A stretch of 64,000 nucleotides of DNA from Arthrobacter sp. C9C5 (GCF_013359735.1 NZ_JABFMX010000013.1:62001-126000); one strand, 5' to 3'; shown: positions 47,035 through 56,587, numbered from the stretch's first letter. The notes: a model not told the origin generated them from the sequence alone. Numbers and translations are program-made.

Positions 47035-47979
47035 ATGATCGAAGCACGAGGCCTGACCAAGGTATACGGCGAAAAAACCGCCGTCGCCGGAGTCAATTTC
47101 ACCGTCGAGGCGGGCCGGGTTACCGGCTTCCTGGGACCCAACGGAGCGGGCAAGTCCACCACGATGCGCATGATCATGGGACTGGACCGGCCGACGTCGG
47201 GCTCCGTCACGGTCAACGGGGTGCCGCTCGACCGGCACCACGCGCCGCTGCGCGACGTCGGTGCCCTGCTGGACGCCAAAGCCGTTCACACCGGCCGCTC
47301 GGCCTACAACCACCTGCGGGCCATGGCTGCCACGCACAGCATTCCGAAAAAACGCGTGCACGACGTCATTGAAATGACGGGCCTGGCCGAGGTCGCCAGG
47401 AAGAAGGTGGGCGGCTTCTCCCTCGGCATGGGCCAGCGCCTCGGCATCGCCGCCGCACTGCTCGGCGACCCGCAGACGGTCATCCTGGACGAGCCGGTCA
47501 ACGGACTGGACCCGGAAGGCGTCGTCTGGGTCCGCAACCTGGTCAAGTACCTGGCCTCCGAGGGCCGCACCGTGTTCCTGTCCAGCCACCTGATGAGCGA
47601 GATGGCGGTCACCGCGGACCATTTGATCGTGATCGGACGCGGCCGGATCATCGCCGACGCGCCGATACAGGAGATCATCACCGGCAACGGCCAGGGCCGC
47701 ACCCGCGTCCGCACCGACCAGCCGGACCAGCTCACGCGCCTGCTGGCCGGCACCGGCGTCACCGTGCAGGTGCAGGACCACGAACTCCTCGAGGTCACCG
47801 GGCTGGAACCCCGCCAAATCGCCCGCACCGCCCTCGACAACCACGTCATGATCTACGAACTCACCCCGCTCCGGGCCAGCCTCGAGGAGGCCTATATGGA
47901 ACTGACCAAGGATGAGGTCGAATACCACTCACTGATCACCACGGGCGGCCACGCCCCTGCCCAGGCCGGAGGCAACTAA
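47035..47979 (+). CDS. ABC transporter ATP-binding protein (ABC-2 partner)
   Basis: A 314-residue ATPase with Walker A GPNGAGKSTTMRMIMG (about residue 39), a signature region FSLGMGQRLGIAAAL, Walker B VILDEPVNGLDPEG and FLSSHLMSEMA. The ATG at 47035 follows AAAGGAAAG. The C-terminal 80 residues are the regulatory extension usual in ABC-2 exporters. It partners the permease at 47983, 3 nt downstream. The family includes drug and lantibiotic exporters; substrate unknown. Confidence 0.93.
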   Translation: MIEARGLTKVYGEKTAVAGVNFTVEAGRVTGFLGPNGAGKSTTMRMIMGLDRPTSGSVTVNGVPLDRHHAPLRDVGALLDAKAVHTGRSAYNHLRAMAATHSIPKKRVHDVIEMTGLAEVARKKVGGFSLGMGQRLGIAAALLGDPQTVILDEPVNGLDPEGVVWVRNLVKYLASEGRTVFLSSHLMSEMAVTADHLIVIGRGRIIADAPIQEIITGNGQGRTRVRTDQPDQLTRLLAGTGVTVQVQDHELLEVTGLEPRQIARTALDNHVMIYELTPLRASLEEAYMELTKDEVEYHSLITTGGHAPAQAGGN

Positions 47980-47982
47980 GCC

Positions 47983-48888
47983 ATGAGCTCGACCACCCTT
48001 GAACCCAACCCCTCGAGTCGCGGGGTGCGCCCCGGCGCTGCAAACAACCAGGCAGGCGACCGGGCCGGCGACAGCCTCAGCACCGGCCCTGGCCCCAGCT
48101 TCCTGCGCGTGCTGAACTCCGAAGTCATCAAGTTCCGCACGCTGCTGTCCACCATGATCCTGCTCGGCGCCACCATCGCCGTCATCATCGGGGTCGGCTC
48201 CCTTGCCGCCTGGGGCATCGGCCAGGCGCTGCAGGCCTCCAGCTCCGATCCGCAGCGCTCCGCCGCGTTGGCCGCGCAGGGCGACCTCGCCGCCTCGGCG
48301 CCCAGCGCCGGCATCTCCTTCGCGCAGCTGATCCTTGGCTCGCTGGCCGTCCTGATCATCAGTTCCGAGTTCACCACGGGCATGGCGCGGTCCACGTTCA
48401 CCGCCGTCCCCAAGCGGATTCCGGCCTTGGCGGCCAAGCTCCTTGTCGTCGTGGTCTCCGCGTTCTTGGTCACCGCACTTTCGCTCTACCTCGCCGGCCT
48501 GGTCGCGGTGCCGATCCTGGACCAGTACGGCCACACCCTGGACGTCTCCAGCGGGCACTACTACCGGACCCTGCTGATCAACAGCGCCTACGTTGCCGCC
48601 GTCGCTGCGATCGGGATGGCCCTCGGCGCCCTGATCCGGAACTCCGCCGGCGGCATCATGACCCTCGTGGGCATCTTCTTCGTGCTGCCAATCGCGCTGC
48701 AAATTATCCAGGGCGACTTCGTCACGGAACTGCGCAAATTCATCCCGTCGAACACGCTGGCACCGCTGACTGCCGCCGACCACGTCCCGGACACGCTGGA
48801 AAGCTGGCAGGCCGCCCTGGTCCTTGGCGCGTGGGTGGTCATTCCGATCGTGCTGGCCGGCATCCTGCTCAAGAAGCGGGACGTCTAG
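47983..48888 (+). CDS. ABC-2 type permease
   Basis: The 301-residue protein has about six membrane helices: TMILLGATIAVIIGVGSLAAWG, FAQLILGSLAVLIISSEFTTG, LLVVVVSAFLVTALSLYLAGL, AYVAAVAAIGMALGALI, MTLVGIFFVLPIALQI and LVLGAWVVIPIVLAGILL. The first 30 residues are a polar cytoplasmic lead. A good terminator follows at 48923. It forms the membrane part of the exporter with the ATPase upstream. Confidence 0.88.
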   Translation: MSSTTLEPNPSSRGVRPGAANNQAGDRAGDSLSTGPGPSFLRVLNSEVIKFRTLLSTMILLGATIAVIIGVGSLAAWGIGQALQASSSDPQRSAALAAQGDLAASAPSAGISFAQLILGSLAVLIISSEFTTGMARSTFTAVPKRIPALAAKLLVVVVSAFLVTALSLYLAGLVAVPILDQYGHTLDVSSGHYYRTLLINSAYVAAVAAIGMALGALIRNSAGGIMTLVGIFFVLPIALQIIQGDFVTELRKFIPSNTLAPLTAADHVPDTLESWQAALVLGAWVVIPIVLAGILLKKRDV

Positions 48889-48922
48889 TCGGAAACAGTG
48901 GTTTCAGGCACATTTCGGAATT

Positions 48923-48954
48923 GCCTCCCAGGCAACAGCTCTTGCCTGGGAGGC
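48923..48954 (+). terminator. Terminator of the ABC-2 operon
   Basis: A 13-bp perfect stem GCCTCCCAGGCAA / TTGCCTGGGAGGC with loop CAGCTC, followed by TCTATG. The stem is strong and the T-run is weak. Confidence 0.75.
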
Positions 48955-49127
48955 TCTATGGCTGGAGTTCCGTCCCATCTTGACCGGCGTAATCTGTGTG
49001 ACTGCACAGAACGAAGCCTCTCTGCGGCGGTCTAGGGTGAAACGACATTGTGGTCCGTCGCACATCCTTGCCTGGCATCGCCGGCACGGGGGCGCGGGCC
49101 GACACCACCCACGAAGGACGGCGCTTC

Positions 49128-50603
49128 ATGCAGGCTGACCAGCAACTCTCCAAATCCCTGAAACCCCGGCATCTGTCCATGATCGCCATCGCCGGCGTCA
49201 TCGGCGCCGGCCTCTTCGTCGGCTCCGGCGCCGCCATCCAGCAGGCCGGCCCCGGCATCTTGGTGGCCTACCTGGCGGCAGGGCTCGTGGTCATCCTGGT
49301 CATGCGCATGCTCGGCGAAATGGCCGCCGCCAACCCCGAAACCGGATCGTTCTCCACCTACGCGGACAAGGCGCTGGGCCGCTGGGCCGGATTCAGCATC
49401 GGCTGGCTCTATGCCTGGTTCTGGATCATCGTGCTCGGCATCGAAGCCACGGCCGGCGCCGCGATCATGCACCGCTGGGTTCCCGGCATTGACCAGTGGG
49501 TCTGGGCCCTGGTCCTGATGGTGCTCCTCACGCTGACCAACCTGGGTTCGGTGAAGTCGTACGGCGAGTTCGAGTTCTGGTTCGCCTCCATCAAGGTCGC
49601 CGCGATTGTGCTGTTCCTGCTCTTCGGCGCCGCCGCCATCCTGGGCCTCGTCCCCGGCGTCCCCGCCCCCGGCCTGGACAACCTGACCGGCAAGGGCGGC
49701 TTCATGCCCAACGGTCCCGGCGCGGTGCTGGCCGGCATCCTGGTGGTCGTGTTCTCCTTCTTCGGCGCCGAAATCGCGACCATCGCCGCCGGCGAATCCG
49801 AGAACCCGGTCGACGCCGTCAAGAAGGCCGTCAAATCGACCGTCTGGCGCATCCTGGTGTTCTACATCGGCTCCATCGCCATCGTCGTGACCCTGCTGCC
49901 CTGGAACTCCGCCTCCGTGGCGAAGAGCCCGTACGTCGCCGTGATCGAACTCTTCGGCATCCCCGGCGCCGGCACCATCATGGACATCGTCGTGCTGACC
50001 TCGGTGCTGTCCTGCCTCAACTCGGGCCTCTACACCGCCAGCCGCATGCTCTTCTCGCTCTCCCGCCGCGGCGACGCACCCCGCTCCTGGATGCGGATCT
50101 CCAAGCGCGGGGTTCCGGCCGCCGCGGTGCTGGCGTCAACCGTGGTCGGCTTCATCACCGTGGGCCTGAACTACATCGCCCCGGACACCGTCTTCCTGTT
50201 CCTGGTCAACACCTCCGGTGCCATCGCGCTGTTCGTCTGGCTGGTCATTTCGGTCTCGCAGCTGATCCTGCGCCGCCGGATGGGCACCGCCGCCCGGGAT
50301 CTGCAGCTGAAGATGTGGCTGTTCCCGTACCTGACCTGGATCGCGATCGTCAGCATCGTCGCGCTGCTGGTTGGCATGGTGGTGCTGGACACCACCCGGG
50401 AATCGCTGCTGCTCTCGCTGGCCCTGGCCGCCGTCGTGGTGGGAATCGGTCTCTGGCGCTACCGCAGGCACGGGGCCAAGGCCACCGTCCCGGCAGCAGG
50501 TAGTGCCGGGGCGCGGTTTGAGGCTCCCGCCGAAGATGCAATGGTGGCTCCCGCCGACGCTTCTGATGAAGATGCGACAGTAGGCGCGCGGCCGAGCTCG
50601 TAG
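49128..50603 (+). CDS. Amino acid permease (APC superfamily, GABA/aromatic type)
   Basis: The 491-residue protein has twelve helices. The start at the ATG at 49128 (MQADQQLSKSLKPRHLSMIA) is chosen for the APC N-terminal pattern with IGAGLFVGSGAAIQQAGPG next and a GAAGGA site upstream. MRMLGEMAAANPETGSFSTYADKALG is the classic amino-acid/polyamine permease loop. It imports an amino acid by proton symport; which one cannot be told. Its tail is acidic. It is followed by the palindrome at 50633-50719. Confidence 0.9.
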   Translation: MQADQQLSKSLKPRHLSMIAIAGVIGAGLFVGSGAAIQQAGPGILVAYLAAGLVVILVMRMLGEMAAANPETGSFSTYADKALGRWAGFSIGWLYAWFWIIVLGIEATAGAAIMHRWVPGIDQWVWALVLMVLLTLTNLGSVKSYGEFEFWFASIKVAAIVLFLLFGAAAILGLVPGVPAPGLDNLTGKGGFMPNGPGAVLAGILVVVFSFFGAEIATIAAGESENPVDAVKKAVKSTVWRILVFYIGSIAIVVTLLPWNSASVAKSPYVAVIELFGIPGAGTIMDIVVLTSVLSCLNSGLYTASRMLFSLSRRGDAPRSWMRISKRGVPAAAVLASTVVGFITVGLNYIAPDTVFLFLVNTSGAIALFVWLVISVSQLILRRRMGTAARDLQLKMWLFPYLTWIAIVSIVALLVGMVVLDTTRESLLLSLALAAVVVGIGLWRYRRHGAKATVPAAGSAGARFEAPAEDAMVAPADASDEDATVGARPSS

Positions 50604-50632
50604 GCCTCCGCACGCCCTCACCCATCCCGCGC

Positions 50633-50719
50633 CACCGGACATGCCCCACGCTGGCGACCAGCGATGGACATAGTGCCACTATGCCCATCCGCCGTCGCCG
50701 GAGGAGGGCATGTCCGGTG
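50633..50719. repeat. 87-bp near-symmetric inverted repeat
   Basis: Two 43-nt arms (50633-50675, 50677-50719) flank one central C. The outer 14 bases (CACCGGACATGCCC) and inner CATAGTG / CACTATG arms are perfectly complementary. A middle GGCGAC block also pairs, with roughly ten mismatches elsewhere. The stem ends both face genes (amino acid permease and aminopeptidase). There is no coding capacity. It looks like a large structured element or a palindromic repetitive element; a terminator role is possible on either strand. Confidence 0.75.
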
Positions 50720-50820
50720 CGTTGTGCTGGTGGTGACGGCGTGGGCCCGGCCAGGCAGGCCCGCTCCGCACGCGGCCGGACTCGACCTGACGGTCCGGCC
50801 GCGGCGCTAGACTCGGAGCC

Positions 50821-52158
50821 ATGCCTTCCTCCGCCACAGCCGCAGACCACATCCAGGACCTCGGCGCGTACGTCAGCGCGTCGCCGTCGAGCTTCCACGC
50901 CGTCGACGAGGCCGCCCGGCGGCTGGACGAAGCGGGGTTCACCGGCCTCGACGAACTGCGGCAGTGGCAGGGGGCCGGCACCGGCGACACCGGATCGGCA
51001 GGCAAGTTCTATGTGATCCGCGACGGCGCCCTGATCGCCTGGGTGGTGCCCGCCGGCGCCGGCCCCACCACGGGCTTTAACATCCTCGGCGCGCACACCG
51101 ATTCGCCGTCCTTCAAACTCAAGCCCAGGCCCACCACCGGCAAGTTCGGCTGGCTGCAGGCCGGCGTCGAGGTCTACGGCGGTCCGCTGCTGAACTCCTG
51201 GCTGGACCGCGAACTGCAGCTCGCCGGGCGTCTGGTGATGCTGGACGGCACGCAACACCTGACGGCCACCGGGCCGCTGCTGCGCTTCCCGCAGCTCGCC
51301 ATCCACCTGGACCGGGCCGTGAATGAAGGCCTGGCCCTGGACAAGCAGCAGCACATGAATCCGGTCTTCGGCCTGGGCGATCCGGCCGGCGAGGACCTGC
51401 TCGGCCTCCTCGCTGAGCGGGTCTCCGGTGCCACCGTGGATCCCGCGCAGATCGGCGGTTACGACGTTGTCATCGCGGACACGCAGGCGCCGGCGGTGTT
51501 CGGCGCCAAGGGTGAATTCTTCGCCTCCGGCCGTCTCGACAACCTTTCCGCCACGCACGCCGGCCTCGCAGCGCTGATCGCGCACGCCGCCGGTGAGGTG
51601 CCGGCGGACGGCCCGGTCGCCGTGCTGGCCGCCTTCGACCACGAGGAAATCGGCTCCGCCTCGCGCTCCGGTGCCTGCGGCCCGGTCCTCGAGGACATCC
51701 TGGTCCGCATCTCCGACGGGCTGGGCGCGACGGCGAGCCAGCGGCGGCAGGCGTTCGCGGCGTCGTTCTGTGTTTCCGCCGACGCCGGCCACGCCGTGCA
51801 CCCCAACTATGCCGAGCGCCACGATCCGGCCAACCGCCCGGCCCTGAACGGCGGCCCGCTGCTGAAGATCAACGCCAACCAGCGCTACGCCACGGACGCC
51901 GCCGGGGCAGCCCTGTGGGCCAGGCTGTGCACCGACGCCGGGATCCCGTACCAGGAGTTCGTTTCCAACAACGTGATGCCTTGTGGTTCGACGATCGGCC
52001 CGCTGACGGCCACCCGGCTCGGGATCAGGACGGTCGACGTCGGCGTCCCGTTGCTGTCGATGCACTCGGCCCGCGAGCTGTGCGGCGTCGAGGACCCGCA
52101 CCGGCTGGCGACGGTCACGGAACTGTTCTTCCGCACCTCGTCCCAGCAGGCTTCCTAG
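50821..52158 (+). CDS. M18 family aminopeptidase
   Basis: A 445-residue dinuclear metallopeptidase related to aspartyl aminopeptidase (PepC/ApeB). Metal-ligand motifs are FNILGAHTDSPSFKLKP near residue 83, FDHEEIGSASRSGA near residue 275, and HPNYAERHDPANRP with a C-terminal MHSARELCG (His ligand). It removes N-terminal residues from peptides in the cytoplasm. Its stop overlaps the stop of the convergent DUF1345 gene (CTAG). Confidence 0.94.
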   Translation: MPSSATAADHIQDLGAYVSASPSSFHAVDEAARRLDEAGFTGLDELRQWQGAGTGDTGSAGKFYVIRDGALIAWVVPAGAGPTTGFNILGAHTDSPSFKLKPRPTTGKFGWLQAGVEVYGGPLLNSWLDRELQLAGRLVMLDGTQHLTATGPLLRFPQLAIHLDRAVNEGLALDKQQHMNPVFGLGDPAGEDLLGLLAERVSGATVDPAQIGGYDVVIADTQAPAVFGAKGEFFASGRLDNLSATHAGLAALIAHAAGEVPADGPVAVLAAFDHEEIGSASRSGACGPVLEDILVRISDGLGATASQRRQAFAASFCVSADAGHAVHPNYAERHDPANRPALNGGPLLKINANQRYATDAAGAALWARLCTDAGIPYQEFVSNNVMPCGSTIGPLTATRLGIRTVDVGVPLLSMHSARELCGVEDPHRLATVTELFFRTSSQQAS

Positions 52159-52841
52159 GACCCGGCGAGGCCAATTACGAGGTTGATGGTGGCGGCAAGG
52201 ATGACGGTGCCGAACAGGTAGGACAACAGGCTGTGCTTGAGCGCCTCGGCCCGGATTGCATGGTTTTCCAGCGCAGTGTCCGACACCTGGTACGTCATCC
52301 CCAGGCTGGTGGCGAGGTACGCGAAGTCGGTGTACTGCGGCGGCTCGGCCTGGTTGAAATCGATGCCGCCGACGGCCGCGCCGGCCCGCGGCTCGGTGCT
52401 GTAGTAGAGGCCGGCGTAGCGCACCGTGAAGAGCGTCTGCACGAGCATCCAGGACAGTGCGACGGACGCCAGCGCCAGCAGGCCGCCGCCAAGACGGGAT
52501 CCGCCGTTGTTGCTGTGCGAGTCGAGCACGACGGCGGCCACGGCCGCCAGGCTGGCGACGTTGGCGGCGAGGATCATCAGATCCGTGACGCTGCGGGACG
52601 GATCCTCCGAGGTGGCATGGGCGCGCGTATCGGCGGCGTTCAGCGGGCCGATCACGATCCAGACCCAGAGCACATAGGTGAGGGCGGCACTGCTCCAGCC
52701 GATCGCCGGGGCTTCCACCCAGTGTCCGGAGAGGCCCGAGGCTGAGGCGGCGAGCAGTCCGGCCAGCACCATCACGGCGAACCGCAGCCGGCTGCGGTGC
52801 GCGGGGGGTGCGAGGGAACGGGGCGTGGAACCGGTGCTCAT
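52155..52841 (-). CDS. DUF1345 membrane protein
   Basis: The 228-residue protein has five or six membrane segments (FAVMVLAGLLAASASGL, AALTYVLWVWIVIGPL, LAANVASLAAVAAVVL, LLALASVALSWMLVQTLFTV, LLSYLFGTVILAATINLVIGL). The family motif YTDFAYLATSLGMTYQVSDT is present near residue 170. Its function is unknown. Start at the ATG at 52841, chosen over an earlier frame opening at 52859. It overlaps the M18 stop by four bases. Confidence 0.88.
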   Translation of the reverse strand: MSTGSTPRSLAPPAHRSRLRFAVMVLAGLLAASASGLSGHWVEAPAIGWSSAALTYVLWVWIVIGPLNAADTRAHATSEDPSRSVTDLMILAANVASLAAVAAVVLDSHSNNGGSRLGGGLLALASVALSWMLVQTLFTVRYAGLYYSTEPRAGAAVGGIDFNQAEPPQYTDFAYLATSLGMTYQVSDTALENHAIRAEALKHSLLSYLFGTVILAATINLVIGLAGS

Positions 52842-53042
52842 TCCCCGATCATGGCACAAGCGCCCGTGCGGTTATCCACAACCCCGCCGGGGAGCTTCCG
52901 CCGACGGCGCCACGGAGTCTAGGGTGGCGGGACAAGAAATCGCTGAAACCGGCCCGGATGCACTAAGCTATTGAAGTCTGTGCTGCGCCCTGCCTCCGTT
53001 CCGGGGGCGATGCACCGCACAAGCACCGCAAATGAACCTCCT

Positions 53043-53063
53043 GTTACGGAAATGCCGTAACCG
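53043..53063 (+). promoter_or_regulatory. Hairpin in rpsF leader, possible S6:S18 autoregulatory element
   Basis: GTTACGG and CCGTAAC (7-bp stem, loop AAATG) followed by CGC lie 28 nt before the rpsF start. Bacteria with an S6:S18-binding leader show a hairpin with a CCG element upstream of rpsF. The position fits, but I cannot confirm the consensus by eye. Confidence 0.3.
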
Positions 53064-53090
53064 CTTAGCCCAAAGGAGGTGGGTTCACAT

Positions 53091-53396
53091 ATGCGTCCTT
53101 ACGAATTGATGGTAATCATCGACCCCGAGGTCGAAGAGCGTACCGTTGAGCCAACGCTTCAGAAGTTCCTGAACGTCATCACTACCGATGGTGGAACCAT
53201 CGAAAAGGTTGACATCTGGGGCCGTCGTCGCCTGGCTTACGAAATCCAGAAGAAGTCCGAAGGTATCTACGCCGTGGTGAACTTCACCGCTGAGCCGGCT
53301 ACCGCCAAGGAACTTGACCGCCAGCTGAGTCTCAATGAGACCATCATGCGCACCAAGATCACCCGCCCCGAAGAGCAGAAGGTTGTTGCTGAGTAA
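53091..53396 (+). CDS. rpsF: 30S ribosomal protein S6
   Basis: The 101-residue protein begins [20 protein letters not shown] and contains [26 protein letters not shown] S6 residues. The ATG at 53091 follows AAAGGAGGTG at a good distance. It binds S18 in the platform of the 30S subunit. It starts the conserved operon rpsF-ssb-rpsR-rplI. Confidence 0.97.
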   Translation: MRPYELMVIIDPEVEERTVEPTLQKFLNVITTDGGTIEKVDIWGRRRLAYEIQKKSEGIYAVVNFTAEPATAKELDRQLSLNETIMRTKITRPEEQKVVAE

Positions 53397-53450
53397 TTCA
53401 GCTCCACCCTTCAATCTTTAACCCCGCAGGAACGAACAAGGAGGACGTAG

Positions 53451-54020
53451 ATGGCAGGCGAAACCACTATTACGGTCATCGGTAATCTCACCAATGACCC
53501 CGAACTGAGGTTCACACCGTCAGGTTCGGCAGTAGCGAACTTCACCATCGCTTCTACGCCCCGCACTTTCGACCGCCAGTCCAATGAGTGGAAGGACGGG
53601 GAAACCCTGTTCCTCCGCGCATCGGTATGGCGCGAAGCAGCCGAGAACGTCGCCGAGTCCCTCACCAAGGGCATGCGCGTGATCGTTTCCGGCCGCCTGA
53701 AGAGCCGTTCCTACGAAACCAAGGAAGGCGAGAAGCGCACCGTTATAGAGCTTGAGGTCGACGAGATCGGCCCCAGCCTGCGCTACGCCAACGCCAAGGT
53801 CAACCGCACCCAGCGCTCCGGCGGACAGGGTGGTCAGGGTGGCTTCGGCGGCGGCAACAGCGGCGGTTTCGGTGGCAACTCTGGTGGAAACCAGGGCGGC
53901 AACTCCGGCGGAAGCTGGGGCGGCAACCAGCCCGCAGCGCAGGACGACCCCTGGGCAACGCCCGGGGTCAGCAATGCAGGCGGCTGGGGCAACGGCCCGG
54001 ATTCCGAACCTCCCTTCTAA
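53451..54020 (+). CDS. ssb: Single-stranded DNA-binding protein
   Basis: The 189-residue protein has an OB-fold N-terminus ([40 protein letters not shown]) of about 110 residues. A Gly/Asn/Gln-rich flexible linker follows (about 130-170). The C-terminal acidic tip ends in DSEPPF, the partner-binding tail. It coats ssDNA during replication and repair. The ATG follows AAGGAGGAC. Confidence 0.97.
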   Translation: MAGETTITVIGNLTNDPELRFTPSGSAVANFTIASTPRTFDRQSNEWKDGETLFLRASVWREAAENVAESLTKGMRVIVSGRLKSRSYETKEGEKRTVIELEVDEIGPSLRYANAKVNRTQRSGGQGGQGGFGGGNSGGFGGNSGGNQGGNSGGSWGGNQPAAQDDPWATPGVSNAGGWGNGPDSEPPF

Positions 54021-54100
54021 ACAACATCTAAGGTCCGACGTCGGGACCCGCGAGGCAGCCGCACGGCAGCCCCGCGATGACCGCCGCGGATCACCACCAT

Positions 54101-54122
54101 CCCGTGGATCAATATCCACGGG
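54101..54122 (+). other. 9-bp hairpin upstream of rpsR
   Basis: CCCGTGGAT and ATCCACGGG with loop CAAT lie in the 125-nt gap between ssb and rpsR. There is no T-run. It may stabilise or process the polycistronic message. Confidence 0.4.
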
Positions 54123-54145
54123 CTCCATCGAATAGGAGCTCCACG

Positions 54146-54385
54146 ATGGCTAAGGCTGAACTCCGTAAGCCCAAACCAAAGTCCAACCCCTTGAAGGCCG
54201 CTGACATCACTGTCATCGACTACAAGGACGTAGCATTGCTGCGCAAGTTCATCTCCGACCGCGGAAAGATCCGCGCCCGTCGCGTCACCGGCGTCACGGT
54301 GCAGGAACAGCGCAAGATCGCACAGGCAATCAAGAACGCCCGCGAAGTTGCTCTGCTGCCTTACTCCGGCGCTGGCCGCGGCTAA
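54146..54385 (+). CDS. rpsR: 30S ribosomal protein S18
   Basis: The 79-residue basic protein starts [20 protein letters not shown] at the ATG at 54146, behind AATAGGAGCT. It contains the S18 core [20 protein letters not shown] followed by [19 protein letters not shown]. It lacks the usual zinc-binding Cys motif, so it is the Zn-independent form. It pairs with S6 on the 30S platform. Confidence 0.95.
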   Translation: MAKAELRKPKPKSNPLKAADITVIDYKDVALLRKFISDRGKIRARRVTGVTVQEQRKIAQAIKNAREVALLPYSGAGRG

Positions 54386-54402
54386 GGAAGGGATTAACTA
54401 AC

Positions 54403-54855
54403 ATGGCAAAGCTCATTCTGACCCACGAAGTAACCGGTCTCGGTGCTGCTGGCGACGTTGTCGAGGTCAAGGACGGTTACGCACGTAACTACCTGCTGCC
54501 CCGCAACTTCGCCCTGACCTGGTCCAAGGGTGGCGAGAAGCAGGTTGAGTCCATCAAGGCTGCCCGCGCCGCTCGCGAGCACGCTTCCCTGGAAGACGCT
54601 CAGAAGCAGGCCGCAGCACTGCAGGCCAAGCCGGTCAAGCTCGTTGTCAAGGCTGGCGAGACCGGACGCCTGTTCGGCACCGTCAAGCAGGCCGACGTGG
54701 CGGACGCCGTTGAGGCCGCCGGCCTCGGCCGCATCGACAAGCGCAAGGTTGAACTGCCGGCTCACATCAAGTCGACCGGTTCCTACCAGGCGAACGTCCG
54801 TCTGCACGACGACGTTTCCGCTGTGATCGAACTCGACGTAGTTGCAGGTAAGTAG
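54403..54855 (+). CDS. rplI: 50S ribosomal protein L9
   Basis: The 150-residue protein begins [20 protein letters not shown], with the N-terminal domain pattern [22 protein letters not shown] long connecting helix and the C-terminal domain [20 protein letters not shown] follow. It is the last gene of the rpsF operon and is followed by a strong terminator. Confidence 0.96.
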   Translation: MAKLILTHEVTGLGAAGDVVEVKDGYARNYLLPRNFALTWSKGGEKQVESIKAARAAREHASLEDAQKQAAALQAKPVKLVVKAGETGRLFGTVKQADVADAVEAAGLGRIDKRKVELPAHIKSTGSYQANVRLHDDVSAVIELDVVAGK

Positions 54856-54881
54856 TCTTTTCGACTAACTGAACTGCCGGG

Positions 54882-54927
54882 AGGCCCCCGCGTCCGGATC
54901 CCTTTGGGAAGCCGGACGCGGGGGCCT
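54882..54927 (+). terminator. Terminator after rplI
   Basis: A 16-bp perfect stem AGGCCCCCGCGTCCGG / CCGGACGCGGGGGCCT around a 14-nt loop, followed by TCT. It lies 27 nt after the rplI stop. Confidence 0.85.
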
Positions 54928-54971
54928 TCTGCGTTACCCGCCCGGCGAGGTGCCGGTGATAGCCTGCGGCA

Positions 54972-55826
54972 GTGACCCCTACTACCGCACCCCGCCTCCG
55001 CCCCTTCACCCAGGTGGACGTCTTCACCGCCGAACCATACCGCGGGAATCCGCTGGCTGTCGTCCTCGACGCCGAGGACCTCGACGCCGACGCCATGCAG
55101 AGGTTTGCCAACTGGACCAACCTCTCCGAGGCCACCTTCCTGCTGCCGCCCACGCACCCCGACGCCGACTACCGGGTGCGGATCTTCACCGGCAGCGAAG
55201 AGTTTCCCTTCGCCGGCCATCCCACTCTCGGCTCGGCCCATGCCTGGCTTGAGGCGGGCGGCGCCCCGCTGCGGGACGGAATCCTGGTCCAGGAATGCGC
55301 GGCCGGGCTGGTCCGGGTGAAGCGCGACGGCGGCCGCCTGGCGTTCGCGGCCCCGCCGCTGACCCGCTCGGGACCGGTGGCCGAGACGGACCTCGCCCGC
55401 ATAGCAGCCGGCTTGAGGATGCCCCGGGAGGCGCTCCTGGACGCGTCCTGGCTCGTCAACGGCCCGGAATGGATCGGAGTGCTGCTGGACTCTTCGGAGC
55501 AGGTGTTGGCCATCAGGCCCGACTACGCGGCGATGGCCGGACTCAAGGTAGGCGTGATCGGCCCCCATCCCGCCGGATCCGAGGTCGGCTTCGAGGTACG
55601 CACCTTCATCCCCGGAGACGCGGCCGCGGAAGACCCCGTCACGGGAAGCTTCAACGCCGGGGCAGCCCAGTGGCTGATCGGCGCCGGCAAGGCCCCGGAG
55701 TCCTACCTTGCCGCCCAAGGGACCATGCTGGGCCGCGCCGGCCGGGTCTACATCGAGACGACGGGGGACGACGTCTGGGTCGGCGGGAACTCGATGAGCT
55801 GCATCGAGGGATTCGTCCTGCTCTGA
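54972..55826 (+). CDS. PhzF family isomerase/epimerase
   Basis: The 284-residue protein starts with GTG. It has the PhzF pattern QVDVFTAEPYRGNPLAVVLD, then NWTNLSEATFLLPP (with the catalytic Glu), FPFAGHPTLGSAHAWLEAG and EDPVTGSFNAGAAQWLIG. It has the two-domain diaminopimelate-epimerase fold. In most bacteria outside phenazine producers the substrate is unknown. Phenazine genes are not nearby, so the name is only a family tag. Confidence 0.9.
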   Translation: MTPTTAPRLRPFTQVDVFTAEPYRGNPLAVVLDAEDLDADAMQRFANWTNLSEATFLLPPTHPDADYRVRIFTGSEEFPFAGHPTLGSAHAWLEAGGAPLRDGILVQECAAGLVRVKRDGGRLAFAAPPLTRSGPVAETDLARIAAGLRMPREALLDASWLVNGPEWIGVLLDSSEQVLAIRPDYAAMAGLKVGVIGPHPAGSEVGFEVRTFIPGDAAAEDPVTGSFNAGAAQWLIGAGKAPESYLAAQGTMLGRAGRVYIETTGDDVWVGGNSMSCIEGFVLL

Positions 55827-55877
55827 GTGGCAACGGCGGAGGGAATAAAGCCGGCCGGCCGGCGCTTCTACAGGTAG

Positions 55878-56555
55878 ATGCAAATGCATACAGTTACCGA
55901 AATCGTGGACCAGCTACAGGAGCACACCGTGGAAAGCCGCCGCATTACCGTTATCTCCGCCGGACTCGGCGTCCCGTCGTCGAGCCGCCTTCTCGCGGAC
56001 CAGCTGGCGGGCTCCGCCGAACGCCAGCTCGCCGCGGCCGGCTACTCCGTGAGCCTCGACGTCGTCGAACTGCGGGACCTGGCCGTTGAGATCGCCAACA
56101 ACTTCGTGACCGGCTACGCCGCGCCGCGCCTAGCCGAGGTGATCGCCGGGGTGGAGGCCTCGGACGGCATCATCGCGGTCAGCCCGGTCTTCAGCGCGTC
56201 GTACAGCGGGCTGTTCAAGTCGTTCATCGATGTGCTGGATCCCAAGTCGCTGGACGGCAAGGCCGTCCTGCTGGGCGCCACTGGGGGCACCGACCGGCAC
56301 CAGATGGTGCTGGACTACGCCATGCGGCCGCTCTTCAGCTACCTCCGCACCCGGATCGCGGCCACCGGCGTCTTCGCCGGCCCGCAGGACTGGGGAACAA
56401 GCGGCGACGGCGGCTCACCGCTCTCCACGAGGATTGAGCGGGCGGCAGGGGAGTTCACCAGCCTGCTCGAAGGCTCGCAACCGCGGCCGCAGCAGGCGCC
56501 GCTGGAGTCGCTGCCGTTCGAGCAGCTGCTCGCCGGGATCTCCGGCCGCAACTGA
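55878..56555 (+). CDS. NADPH-dependent FMN reductase (CE1759 type)
   Basis: A 225-residue flavodoxin-like reductase. The core starts RRITVISAGLGVPSSSRLLA (FMN phosphate loop), then SPVFSASYSGLFKSFIDVLD and LLGATGGTDRHQMVLDYAMRPLF. It belongs to the NAD(P)H-dependent FMN reductase group that supplies reduced flavin to monooxygenases or reduces quinones. No oxygenase is adjacent. ATG at 55878 with CAGGTAG upstream; an alternative ATG is two codons later. Confidence 0.88.
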   Translation: MQMHTVTEIVDQLQEHTVESRRITVISAGLGVPSSSRLLADQLAGSAERQLAAAGYSVSLDVVELRDLAVEIANNFVTGYAAPRLAEVIAGVEASDGIIAVSPVFSASYSGLFKSFIDVLDPKSLDGKAVLLGATGGTDRHQMVLDYAMRPLFSYLRTRIAATGVFAGPQDWGTSGDGGSPLSTRIERAAGEFTSLLEGSQPRPQQAPLESLPFEQLLAGISGRN

Positions 56556-56587
56556 ACTTATTCGGCGCGCGGTTCGTTGTTCGGGAC

